NCBI RefSeq assembly: GCF_007655135.1
Contig: NC_045129.1
Coordinates: forward strand, 33,481,122 to 33,545,121
Direction: 5' to 3'
Origin: Punica granatum
Taxonomy: Eukaryota > Streptophyta > Magnoliopsida > Myrtales > Lythraceae
Length of the DNA stretch: 64,000 bases
Under the pieces are notes generated by a model. That model ran no database searches and was not told where the DNA came from. It worked only from the letters and a program-made list of their open reading frames with translations. Shown in pieces: positions 35,336 through 44,907 of this stretch. A program made the position numbers and the translations under genes. Numbering within the stretch: the stretch's first letter is position 1; every line of letters starts with the position of its first letter.

Positions 35336-35768
35336 CTCTTTCCCAATTGAGTTGAAGAAACAAACTTCTATTCTACCAACCAGTAATTATAAAAATAGAT
35401 AATTATGCTTATTACATTATTAAAATAATTAATTTTATTAATAAACACAATTTTTAGTAATTTAATTTAATTTTTTAATTTTTAGAAATTATTTACCTTT
35501 CTTTACATTTTTTAAATTTTTTATTTTTTATTAATTATAAAAATTGTCATTAAAGTTATCTATTTATCTTATAAAACCCATTATATTTATATGAATGGCA
35601 TTTCTGTCTTTTTATCCTATTTCTATTCTTTCTATTCCTTATTCAACCCAACTAAACATCAGAATTATAATTGTCAGTTTTACTATTCCCTCCAACCAAA
35701 CATAAAAATTTCATCAAAAATTTCATTATATTTCTTGTCTATTTTAATCCTGCGAACCAAACGTATCC
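35336..35768. other. right end of Harbinger A
   Basis: AT-rich subterminal region of element A after the element B insertion. It ends in the right terminus (inverted GGATACGTTTGGTTCGCAGG). No gene. Confidence 0.65.
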
Positions 35769-35771
35769 TAA

Positions 35772-36435
35772 ATCTTCAGAGATTCCAGGAGAAGAGGAAT
35801 TTGTCAGGTAGAAAGAGCACAGCCATGAAAGGAACGGCAAGCACCCACAGACGAAATGTAAGCTGCATCAAAAGGAATCCCTGAAGCCACTAATCACTCT
35901 ATCAGAAATGAAAAAAGGAGGAAAAAAACAAAGGCGGAATGTAAAAGGCAGACAAAAGATGTTCAGCACAATCACAGTGAAAAAAGATGCAAAACTATAT
36001 TTGCGGCTCTGCCAATCGGATACCCCGTCGCTTCAGCCCTGCGGAAACGAAACGGAAGCCTCTGCTGAGACACCTCTCAACTTCTCTCTCTCTCTCTCTC
36101 TGCCACTAGCAAATCAAGAGCCGACCAATACGGCAAGACGGGGAAGGCACCTGCAACAAAAGGGACAAGAGGGAGAGGTCGACGCATTACGACTTCAGCA
36201 CCTCAGACACCCACAAACTGATTGGACCGAACCGACCCGAATAGGATGGGTCCAATCCGACCGAACTCGATAAACCGAGTCGGATCCAACCCTGCTTACA
36301 TCAAGATCAGATCTGGAAGGATCAGCGAGGAGTCGTCCAGATCTGACCAAGGAGCAACAGAGGAGCCGCGAGGCAGCAGGTTAGAGAGAGTTGGTGGGCG
36401 CTGGGAGCTGAATGAGTCAATGTCGGATGGGTCCT
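35772..36435. other. MULE 3' interior resumed after Harbinger A
   Basis: Non-coding. Includes a (TC)n run at about 36083-36102. It resumes the MULE sequence on the far side of the Harbinger insertion. No SWIM-domain coding is recognisable, so the MULE transposase C-terminus was already lost. Confidence 0.5.
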
Positions 36436-36560
36436 TCAACGGAATTGGAAGGGAGGTTGAATATGATATAAAATTATAAAGTGAAGGTATAAATTGATGT
36501 AAAAAATTTCTAAATTTGATGTACATCTAATTTCTGAGGGACCAATTTATCAATTTATTC
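36436..36560 (-). repeat. right terminal inverted repeat of the MULE
   Basis: Inverted match to 13253-13397, sharing (inverted) GATGTACATCAAATTTA and TATACCTTCACTTTATAATT. It is followed by the 9-bp duplication ATTTTAAAA. Confidence 0.7.
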
Positions 36561-36898
36561 ATTTTAAAACCAAACACACTATAAAGATTTACAAGCGACT
36601 GAATATTCATTCTATTATTATTATAGCTTATTCGATCCAATCATACCATGTAATTCTTTAAAGGGTATTCCGAATGAGTTATTGAAATTTCGCATATGTT
36701 TTCCTTTGAATTCAAATTCGATTAAGTAGTACTTTAAATTCGATAATTTTATTTGGAGTGACTACGAAAACGTTTACCTTTGGTTAATTTCCCATCTCCA
36801 CACACCACATTAATCAAAGGGTAAGATTGGTGATATGATCCCTTTAAAATGATTATTTCTTATAATCGAAGTACATTACTTGAACTAAATTTTAGTTT

Positions 36899-37230
36899 AG
36901 CCTTGTTTGGCAAATGATTTTTTTTTAATTCTACTCTACTTATATTCGATTCAACAACACAATTATTACTTTTTCAAATTTTTTTATCTTAATTACCATT
37001 CAATTTAATTTTTAATTCTAAATTCTCTCAACTATTCATTACTTTTTTCATAATTTAACAATACAATCATTACTTTCTCTCAACTATTCATTATTATTAT
37101 TTTTTTTTCCATTTTTTCCTATAATTTAACAACACAATCATTACAATCCCAAATAAATATAATTATTTATAATTTGAATGGAGTGAAGTGAAGTAGAGTT
37201 AAAAAAAAAATTTCATTTGCCAAACAAGGC
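36899..37230. mobile_element. MITE with TGTTTGGCAAA termini (332 bp)
   Basis: Left end AGCCTTGTTTGGCAAATGA and right end (inverted) GCCTTGTTTGGCAAATGA are inverted repeats that continue through a T-run and TCTACTNCACTT-type sequence for about 40 bp. TAGTTT flanks both sides (36893-36898 and 37231-37236). The inside is A/T-rich and non-coding, and shares phrases with 12940-13252. The terminal TGTTTGGCAA resembles Harbinger B, but the flanking duplication is not a clean TAA, so the superfamily is uncertain. Confidence 0.75.
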
Positions 37231-37236
37231 TAGTTT

Positions 37237-37921
37237 GCTATTACCGATTTTGAAAAGTTTCACTTGATTGTATCATAAACAATCAGTCTTTGTTGATTGC
37301 ATTAATTGGGAATTTCTATTGGTCAGGAGATCTACACGCGATTGAAATAATTCGATTAGAGCCAAGCTGTGCTCTACCGTCTTCCTAATCCTAAATTCGG
37401 ATACTCCATATAATCCCATTATTCATACGATGACCCGACTCAAACTTCTACGCGACATAAAATTCAATTAGAACTTGTCCAAGCTGTGTTTTACCATACA
37501 CCAAGGATCCGATACTTTTGTGTATATTCTCATAGTTCGAAACGAACGCTAGACTCGAAACTTTTATCGAAAGATCAGGTAATCAGCCCTACTGATTATA
37601 TTAAGCTCAGAACTTCAATATATGACAAATCACAAATCATTCATCTGACTTCTCAAACATTCTCATATAAAAAAAATGTCATGGGATTTGGATTTTCTTT
37701 CTGAATTTTTATCGACATATTCAAACAAGCAAAACCCGACCGATCCGTCTGTCTACACAACGAAAAATTAAGCAGAAAGCAACGATCTTCCTTTTTCGCT
37801 TCTCAAAGACTGAGTGAGGAAGAGGGTCATGGTCGTCTTCTTCGTATTGAAATGCGGTGCAGAGCAGAGAAGTTGGAGTTGGAGTAGAGCAGGATTGACC
37901 GCTGTGCGATGTGTTTTTGGA
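37237..37921. other. intergenic, 3' side of the CLE gene
   Basis: No supported gene. Open frames here lack any family signature. The part nearest 37921 should be the 3' UTR of the minus-strand CLE gene. Confidence 0.5.
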
Positions 37922-38499
37922 TTAAGGTCGGACCTTGGGGTCGTAGTGGTGGTGAAGCGGGTCGGGTCCTGTTGGGACCTCCCTCTCTGAGTCCTCCGCC
38001 ACCCCTTCCCCGAACCTTAGCTCCACGCTGTCGGAGTCGGACTGCCCTCTCTTTGAATCATTGCCACGACACCCGAAGCAGAGCAAAAACAGGGCAACGA
38101 CAAAACAGTGAGATGAGACCCATTTCGAGGAAGCAAAAGCCAAAACAGAATCAAACGAGGAACAAAATGAAAAAAAGGTCTTCTTCCTTTCTTGCTTCGA
38201 GTTCATACATACAAAGCGTCGTCTATGCCAATGGAGTACCTGAGTGGAGGCCGAGTGAGCTGCGGTTGCTTCTTCCAGCGGCGGCGTTCCATTTACGAAG
38301 CCCACACATTCTGCATCAAATCAATGGCGGTGCTGAGCTCAGTACCCATTGCTCTGTATCTAAAGCACATTCACAGAGAGAGAGAGGGCCAGAGGGGCTT
38401 ACGGGCACGAGAAGAGTGGACTAACAATGGCATCGAGAACGCCATTGCCATGAACATTGAGGCCATAACCCTCCCGCAGTAAGTTCTTCCAAGAGCCAT
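37922..38499 (-). CDS. CLE: CLE signalling prepropeptide, CLV3/CLE40-like (3 exons, 98 aa)
   Basis: Minus-strand exons are 38499..38403, 38310..38240 and 38050..37922. Joins are phase 1 and phase 0 at GT-AG sites and give 98 residues, close to CLV3 (96) and CLE40 (80). Exon 1 starts MALGRTYCGRVMASMFMAMA and contains a hydrophobic signal peptide ending near VHSSRA. Exons 2 and 3 encode a variable acidic pro-region. The C-terminus holds the 12-residue CLE motif REVPTGPDPLHH at residues 79-90, then HYDPKVRP. The motif has the usual Arg1, Pro4, Gly6, Pro7, Pro9, His11 and His12. Pro4 and Pro7 are the hydroxylated positions in known CLE peptides. A three-exon layout with the motif in the last exon is the CLV3/CLE40 pattern; most other CLE genes lack introns. 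After secretion the peptide would bind CLV1/BAM-type receptor kinases in shoot or root meristems. The second-intron acceptor (38051) is the least certain junction; one three codons downstream also keeps frame. Confidence 0.85.
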
Positions 38500-38515
38500 A
38501 TCCAGAGATCCACAG

Positions 38516-38546
<31 letters not shown>

Positions 38547-39968
38547 CGTTCGTTAATGGGGTTTGGGTTTTGAACGGGGGGAAGAAAGAGAGACTGAGAG
38601 GCCTTGAGGCGTCAGCTTCGTCTGCTAATGGCGACACCTCAATCGACAGCTAGCGAGGGAAGGGAAGGAGGGGGAGGAGGACGAGGAAAGCGTACGGTGA
38701 AAACCTGACACGCGTCGCGACAAAAAAACATTCTCATGTCGTACAGGTCACCGGCGGCGGGAAAACTTAGGAGGCCGCTGGGCGGTGGCCCATTTGATCT
38801 GATCGCTGACGTCACCTGTCAATTCAATTTGCCCAATCATTTTTCATGTGATCTTTTCATTCAATAAAGACCACCTTTTCTTTCTTTTCTTTCTCCCCCA
38901 TTTTTTGCCATTTTGCTATGTTGGCTCCTCCTTAGGTTCGAAGAAATCATCTTTGTTGCTATCCAAATGATCATTTTCCAGGTTGAGATGGTCATAAAAG
39001 ATGCATTTCTGATCAGGTTTCATTTGCGGTTGACCGGTGATCGATGACGAATTTATCAGACTGGATTCTTTCTATATAGCAAACAGGCATTTCATATCAT
39101 ACTTTTTTTCCTATTACTTCACGCTCAAATTCAATCTTCCAATATCAAGATGAAGATGGCTAGCAAATGCTACACCATCCGAGCTTTCGCCAGAGACAAT
39201 TATGTAATTGTATGGCTCTGCAATGGAGACAGATAATTGTAAGGCTCTACATTATTATAATAATGTGAACCTCCAACCCAGTAATGCAGTGAATTACATG
39301 AGAGAAGACCCTCTGTGATGAAAAAAACGAATTCCTCATTAAAAATCGCAACAACAAATGCTTGCTTATGATTATTTTTCCGTCAGAATTATCAACACGA
39401 AGTACCACAAAACTCCCCGATCATTGGCAAAGCTGCTTAGGTGCAGTGACACCATCATCTCCTTAATCTAAACCAATAACTGATGAATAATAAATGAGGC
39501 ATAGAACAAGTACATGAAAACCTAACCAATACAAATATGCACATGTTGATGAAGGTGAACAAACAAACAGAGTTATTTGCTTGTAAATGGACCTTTCCAT
39601 TTACCCTTTGTTTCCAACAATTTGACCCATTTACAAACGACTCCCTCAATTTACTCACCTACTGGCTCGAAACAGAGCCGAAGAACCACAGGCCCGCATG
39701 GTCAACAAGTAATGATCTTCTTCCTCATTCTTCCGGGCCATCTAGAGATAACACAGATTATAACTTGACTTGACTGACCCCTATACCGTTATCCATCCAA
39801 AGGTTAGCAAACTATCATTCTGCCATGTCAGCAACAATTCTGCCCTTTCTACAGTCCCTGCATGAGAAAAGCTCGGTAAGAAAACTCGTAAGCTCGTCTA
39901 GTCATTGCGAAAGCACAGACAATTGGCTGTAAGTGTGACTCACAATCTAATCTATGGATTGATAACTT
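38500..39968. other. upstream region of the CLE gene and 3' flank of EIL3
   Basis: About 1.5 kb between the CLE start codon and the EIL3 stop codon. It must hold the CLE promoter and the EIL3 3' UTR. No further gene seen. The stretch 38640-38830 is rich in purines and GGCGGC-type sequence. Confidence 0.5.
38519..38546. repeat. (GA)14 microsatellite in the CLE leader
   Basis: Perfect GA repeat, which reads as (CT)n on the gene's own strand, 20 bp upstream of the CLE ATG. It probably lies in the 5' UTR. CT/GA runs can be bound by plant BPC/GAGA-binding proteins, which is inference here. Confidence 0.8.
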
Positions 39969-41810
39969 CTATGCTGCAAAGTATTTGATCAGGTCGTCCT
40001 CCAGCATGATGTCATCAAAAGCAGCCATTGCATCAACCGAAGGGAATGGGCTGTCGGGACCTCTGAAATCCAGCGAAAGGCTATTGAGAGGGGACCCAAA
40101 GTTATCGAAAGGCCCGGTATCCTTATCAACCTGAAACATTTCTTTCGCATATGGCTGCAGCTCCACTCCAGGAATCTCATTCCCGACTCTCTGCATAGCT
40201 GTGAGATGTGTTCCACTTCCATCATTCTCAGGTCTATTGATCTGGGGCACATTAAGCTCCACTTGAGGTTGCTGCTGCTGCTGCCCAATTTGATCTGTCC
40301 TGCTTTCTCCAGGCCCACCGTAGAAATTACTGTAGCCAGCTGAACCATATGAGAAATTTTGTGTTGGGGGATACACCAAAGGAGTTCCACCAACATACAT
40401 GCTCTGCGTCGGGATTATATCAGTAGAAGGAAGGGCAGGGAAGTGGTTGTGCTCGAATCCTGGTACTTGGGACTGGGAATGCCCTGCAATATCTTTTCCT
40501 GGCAGCAACCTTACACCTGCGACAGCACTGTTTTCCTGTTGCGCTCCGTGCATCTGGTAATCCAGTAACGGCACATCAGCATGGTTCATGTCAGGGAATC
40601 CGTTCCTCTGCTCAGGACCCACATGGGCATTGATGGGCACAACAGCACGTGGCTGATCAGAAGAGCCTGTTTGCACGCGGGACCTTTTTCTCTTTGGCCG
40701 CTTTCCTTGTTGCTCTTTATCTGGGGAAACCTTAGGGTTAGTTCCAGGATTTTGTGCACTAGGCAAACTCTCCACTTGTTGAGTATTTGGGTTCTCTTTA
40801 GACGAGACAGAACCCACATCAACACCACCATCAACGTCATAGTTGCTATCGCTACTAACAGTAGCCCGCTTTTTCTGACAGAAGCCACCGGGTGGGGACT
40901 TGGTTATGCCTGAGGTTGCGTTATCGCTGCTCGGTTGCTGAATAAGTGACTCTTCTCGGCTTAGAACTCCCAACCAAATGGCACTCTCTTTTGCTGTCAT
41001 CTTGTCCTGCAGGCACTTTGATTGGCGAACATGCCTCCTTATCTTAGCGATATCAGGGGACATGTGCTTGATCACGGCTGTTAAAACACCGACCTTCCAC
41101 ATCTTCTTGAGATCGTGCGGCTTCTTGTATGGAGGACTTTGCCCATATGTTAGTCCTAACTTCACCCACCAATCCTCGTTTCCTGTGGGCCACCATGGAG
41201 GCGGGATACCCTTCTCCAATGGGTACTTTCTCTGAGGCGGGTCGCAATGTTGCATCAAGGATGACAGCAGGCTGCCCAGGGTAGCGTCCTGCAGGTCCTG
41301 AAGGGTACTCTGAGAGCTCCCTTTGCGGTTGCAGTCCGCCTCTCCCATGGCCAAACACTCTGCCTCATACTTGGCGATGGCTGCAGGCCCGTTCTTGTCG
41401 AACTTCACCTTCTCCTTCCACCAAGCCCTGATGTTGTCAGAAGCTCCACTCACTGGCTTGCCCTTCTCAGGGATTATGCCGTATACGAATCCCCGCGCTT
41501 TGCACACTTCCATCAGCTTCAGCATGTACTTAAGGATACCATCCTGGGCCCTGGACATCTTCTTCCTACGTGCCTGATCTGAAGTTTGCTTGGGCTTCTG
41601 CTTCTCCGCTGCTTCCTGGGCGGCAATCTTCTGCCTTTCCCTGATCCTCTTGAGTTTGATTCGATCTTTCCACATCCTCTTCGCCAACTCTTCAGCCTCG
41701 ATCTCTTCATCACTCACATCCCTCTCCCCCATATTATCAACCCTAATATCATCAACCTCAAGGTCCGAGCCATACTCCATTGCATCAGTGGCAATCAGAA
41801 GCGGCTCCAT
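39969..41810 (-). CDS. EIL3: EIN3-like transcription factor (EIL3/SLIM1-type), 613 aa
   Basis: Single-exon ORF from [19 protein letters not shown] to [11 protein letters not shown]. The conserved EIN3 DNA-binding region occupies about residues 30-300: the acidic start [19 protein letters not shown], basic RIRERQK and [96 protein letters not shown], and [17 protein letters not shown]. The C-terminal half is low-complexity, with SNYDVDG, a basic [10 protein letters not shown] segment, [13 protein letters not shown] and a short Gln run. The YDVDG plus KRPKRKR features lead me to EIL3 (SLIM1 in Arabidopsis, the sulfur-limitation regulator) rather than EIN3/EIL1, with moderate confidence. It acts in the nucleus as a dimer; the lack of coding introns is normal for the family. 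A 5'-UTR intron is likely (donor CTG|GTGAGT at 42274). Confidence 0.95.
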   Translation of the reverse strand: MEPLLIATDAMEYGSDLEVDDIRVDNMGERDVSDEEIEAEELAKRMWKDRIKLKRIRERQKIAAQEAAEKQKPKQTSDQARRKKMSRAQDGILKYMLKLMEVCKARGFVYGIIPEKGKPVSGASDNIRAWWKEKVKFDKNGPAAIAKYEAECLAMGEADCNRKGSSQSTLQDLQDATLGSLLSSLMQHCDPPQRKYPLEKGIPPPWWPTGNEDWWVKLGLTYGQSPPYKKPHDLKKMWKVGVLTAVIKHMSPDIAKIRRHVRQSKCLQDKMTAKESAIWLGVLSREESLIQQPSSDNATSGITKSPPGGFCQKKRATVSSDSNYDVDGGVDVGSVSSKENPNTQQVESLPSAQNPGTNPKVSPDKEQQGKRPKRKRSRVQTGSSDQPRAVVPINAHVGPEQRNGFPDMNHADVPLLDYQMHGAQQENSAVAGVRLLPGKDIAGHSQSQVPGFEHNHFPALPSTDIIPTQSMYVGGTPLVYPPTQNFSYGSAGYSNFYGGPGESRTDQIGQQQQQPQVELNVPQINRPENDGSGTHLTAMQRVGNEIPGVELQPYAKEMFQVDKDTGPFDNFGSPLNSLSLDFRGPDSPFPSVDAMAAFDDIMLEDDLIKYFAA

Positions 41811-42650
41811 CGAAATGAAACCACGACTTATTACTTCCTTGTGGTTGTAACCAATACCTTATCAGCTATAGCCTCACACCTTTCTCAATCCAAACACACC
41901 GATTCCTTCCCTGAACATTTAGTCAACCTTAACCTGTGGCGCGAAATATAAATAGCAACGAGTTAGGACGAGAAAAATTCCGAAGAATCCTCTATAGACA
42001 TATCACCTAATCCCCAACTGAGACCACAAAAACCATACACCATGGCAATCATAAAAAATAACGGACCGATACCACTGATAGAGCACTTCTCCGAAATTGC
42101 CACAAAATCAAGATCATCATGAAACGAAATTCAAAACAAGAACAGCCCAACTTCAGCCGAGCAGCCCCAGCATCGACAAGATTCTGCAGCTGGGCAACAC
42201 TACATCTGCACAAATTCAAAACCTTGCAACGACCGAAGGAACAGAGGGATTCTTTCATTTGGTAATGAACTCACCAGACAACATCGTCTGCACCGAAATC
42301 GGATTTTCCCCACACCGGCGGAGCCCGACACCCGAACACCGAATCTGGGCACGATGACCCCAGCAGCCACGTAGCTGCGTTCGTCAACTTTGAATCTGGA
42401 AATCGACAATCTTGAATGAAACCGGGAAAGGGGGATGAACCCAAAGCGACCTCCCAAAAAAAAAAAAAACCCAAATGCTGCAAAAATGGAGGGGGCAGAG
42501 AGAGAGAGAGAGAGAGAGAGAAGGAAATCGACGGGAGGCTGCGGAAGATTTTACAGAGGTGGACAAAGAGACCAGAGGGAGCCGCTTTTACCGAGGCCTT
42601 ATCCTCTGCTTCGCGCCACCGGAGCTCACCCTGCACCCGTACCTCCCCCA
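41811..42650 (-). other. 5' leader of EIL3 with probable UTR intron and CT-rich run
   Basis: A good donor, CTG|GTGAGTTC, lies at 42275/42274 on the minus strand, and EIN3-family genes commonly have an intron in the 5' UTR. The upstream exon contains a (CT)n run (42499-42521 as GA on the plus strand) and an A12 run at 42458-42470. The open frame across this exon (42651 to 42271) is low-complexity and I do not call it coding. Confidence 0.5.
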
Positions 42651-44907
42651 CCCCTCATCATTTTCTGATGACATCATCATTATAATGAAATAAGTTTAAA
42701 TTTCTTTCCTATCAAAAGAAAATGCTTTTTACCTTTCTAGGCTCTGAATAATTTTTCATTTTGGATAGAAATAGTAATTACTAATTCAGAGTAGGTCCAG
42801 TGGAGGTATTATATTTTTAAATTAAATTACAAAATTAGAGCAAAAAAAGATTGTCGCTTCGCTAATTAGAAATTCGAATCCCGGATATATTTCCAGGAAA
42901 AAGATTGAGAATTCATTTGGTCAATATAAAATATAAATTATGGTATTTATGGAAATCTTTTTTTTGTTGCCTTAAGTGTCAAAATTCATTTTCTTTTTTT
43001 GTTCACTTTGCTTTATGGAAAATACAGCACCATATCATATCATATCATATCAAATCTGTCGTCCGTATAAAATTCAAAACTTTACACTATCAAGTTAACT
43101 TTTCACGTCCATGCCTTGACATTTCTCACCAAGAAGGCCCCCCATGGGGCTTCGTTTGCTAATGCATATTAAGTTCATTATTTGCATCAGGCTCGCTCCG
43201 AATCATTTACTAAATATTTGCTTTTCCGTTTTCTCGTAACGTAAGAGCTATTCGATTTTTAGGGGAGGAACTTGGCTTTGATGTTACGGATTCTTTCTAA
43301 TTGGGTTGAAAGTAGACGATTTTTCTTTAAGAGTTATACCCAATAATTTTTTCTCCTACGAGTTTAACATATAGATGTTTAGATATATGTGTTGTGCATA
43401 TTTAATTATGAAAAATATCAAATCAATTATTAAATGAAGTAACATCCCTATATTAATTTTTTTTGGATAGATTCTTTTTTGAGAGAAATATATCCTATAT
43501 TAAAGTTGTTAAAAATATGGTATTAGACATCTCATGTCCGCTTCTGTATATTTTAATTTTTTGTTACCAAAAAAAAAGTTGGAAAATCTTAAACAATTTT
43601 TTTTTGTGATATGGTGAAAAAGCACTAATATAGTTCTTAAGTAATATAACTTCATGACCCACTATCCATAATAAGATCATTGACTGATATGTTGCTTGAT
43701 ATAGTTTATTACAATTTAATTGATACTTTATCACACTATGTGATAAGATATGATCACTGAAGAATTAATCTTATAATTCAAAAAAAATTCTCTTATATGA
43801 ATTTATTGAAACAAGTTGACTTACAAGATTAATCCGCTCTTATGTGATTGAGTTTTCGAGATGCTTAACAAGTTCCATTTGAATTGTCATTTGACCGGAA
43901 TTTGCTGATGGATGAAATATTATGTAAAAGCTTTTTCATATTAAAGCCGCTATTTCTGAAGAATTCAAAAAGTTATTAAATACGCCGTCACAATCGATTT
44001 ACTAGTCGGAATCTCGGGTTATCGGTGATATTAATTTTTTCCCTACGCCCTGTTTGGTAGCTTTAACAACTCATGGATTTAATAATGTTAGTATCAAAAC
44101 GCTCTCAAAAATTCAAACCTCTCTCTATCCCTCTAAGAATTAGCATTATTACATTAATAATATGATGATATCACTTTTAAAATATTATCAGTATTTAAAA
44201 GCAACAAACGCATTCCCAATATTAATCAGCATAAAAATGTGCTAGTCTCCTCGCACAGTCATTACGAATTCCCATCCATCAATCCGTTTGAACCAAAAAC
44301 TGATTTTTTTTTTTATAGATTATATAAGAGAAGATGCACGAGTCTAATATAAAATCGAATGGATTTAGAAACTTGGTTTTCCCAAGTATCGGTTGAAATG
44401 GTATTGTTAATGTTGTTAGGAAGTAATAAAGACACGGAAGGTACACCTGAAGAGGCAGCCAGTCAAAGTCAAGTCATACACGCTGCCTGTCGATATGCTT
44501 ATAGAGTGCATATTACAATTGAACAATTGATTGATAACTCCAGCCATCTTCATGTAAGAAACTCACCATTTTTCAATCTGGAAGCTACACGACTATCAAA
44601 CAGGTTATGTTTTCCTTGGACCCAAATCACGACCAGATCGTGAAGCAGAATATCTCATGTTCAAATCTTATTAGGAAGTGCAATCCGAGAATATGTAAAA
44701 GATATACCGTAATAGCAGGTAATAGAACTAATAATGATGACATATGAATATACTTGAAATAATCAGCAAGAGAGAGTTGCAGATCTATGGGAAAAGATAA
44801 AACAACGCAAGATCAAGATGCGAGCTTCGGGTTTTGGTTTGATTAAGGAACATAATAGCATCCTAGGTTTCTAGTACTCATCACATCGATGGGCTTGATG
44901 CGCATGT
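42651..44907. other. intergenic, AT-rich
   Basis: No supported gene. Contains an ATATC microsatellite at about 43031-43051 and a possible TGTTTGG-type element end near 44047. The frame at 44359-44643 has no recognisable domain. Confidence 0.5.

Larger units (their letters stand above)
17774..35768. mobile_element. PIF/Harbinger element A (about 5.2 kb, split by two later insertions)
   Basis: The left terminus is GGGCATGTTTGGTTCACAAG and the right terminus, read inverted, is GGATACGTTTGGTTCGCAGG. Both are flanked by the 3-bp target TAA (17771-17773 and 35769-35771), as PIF/Harbinger elements require. Subterminal sequence also matches in inverted orientation (GTAAAAAGACAAAAATACC near 17960-17985 against GGCATTTCTGTCTTTTTATC near 35597-35616). 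Inside are a PIF-type transposase remnant and a Myb/SANT-like ORF. Subtracting the Copia element (20243-28302) and Harbinger B (30618-35335) leaves about 5.2 kb, a typical size. Confidence 0.85.
13253..36560. mobile_element. MULE (Mutator-like element) shell, about 5.3 kb before nested insertions
   Basis: The left end starts GAGTAAATTGACAAAT and the right end, read inverted, starts GAATAAATTGATAAAT. About 130 bp of similar TIR continues inward on both sides, with shared GATGTACATCAAATTTA, TTTTTTACATCA and TATACCTTCACTTTATAATT. The flanks are ATTCTAAAA (13244-13252) and ATTTTAAAA (36561-36569), a 9-bp duplication with one C/T mismatch. A broken MULE transposase lies inside at 15.4-17.2 kb. Removing the Harbinger A insertion (17774-35768 plus 3 bp) leaves about 5.3 kb, a usual MULE size. 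The shell is the oldest layer of the block. Confidence 0.72.

Noticed and set aside
36222..36479. Plus-strand ORF with repeated DRTDPNRMGPIRPN-like peptides
   Set aside because: It lies in the MULE 3' interior and TIR, with repetitive codons and no homology that I recognise.
37909..38424. 171-codon plus-strand ORF
   Set aside because: It is antisense to the three CLE exons, is low-complexity and has no domain; the minus strand explains the sequence.
42271..42651. 126-codon minus-strand ORF upstream of EIL3
   Set aside because: It is made of CT-repeat Ser-Leu coding and ends at a probable 5'-UTR splice donor; treated as leader.
44359..44643. 94-codon plus-strand ORF in an AT-rich spacer
   Set aside because: No domain, no splice partners, no promoter features.
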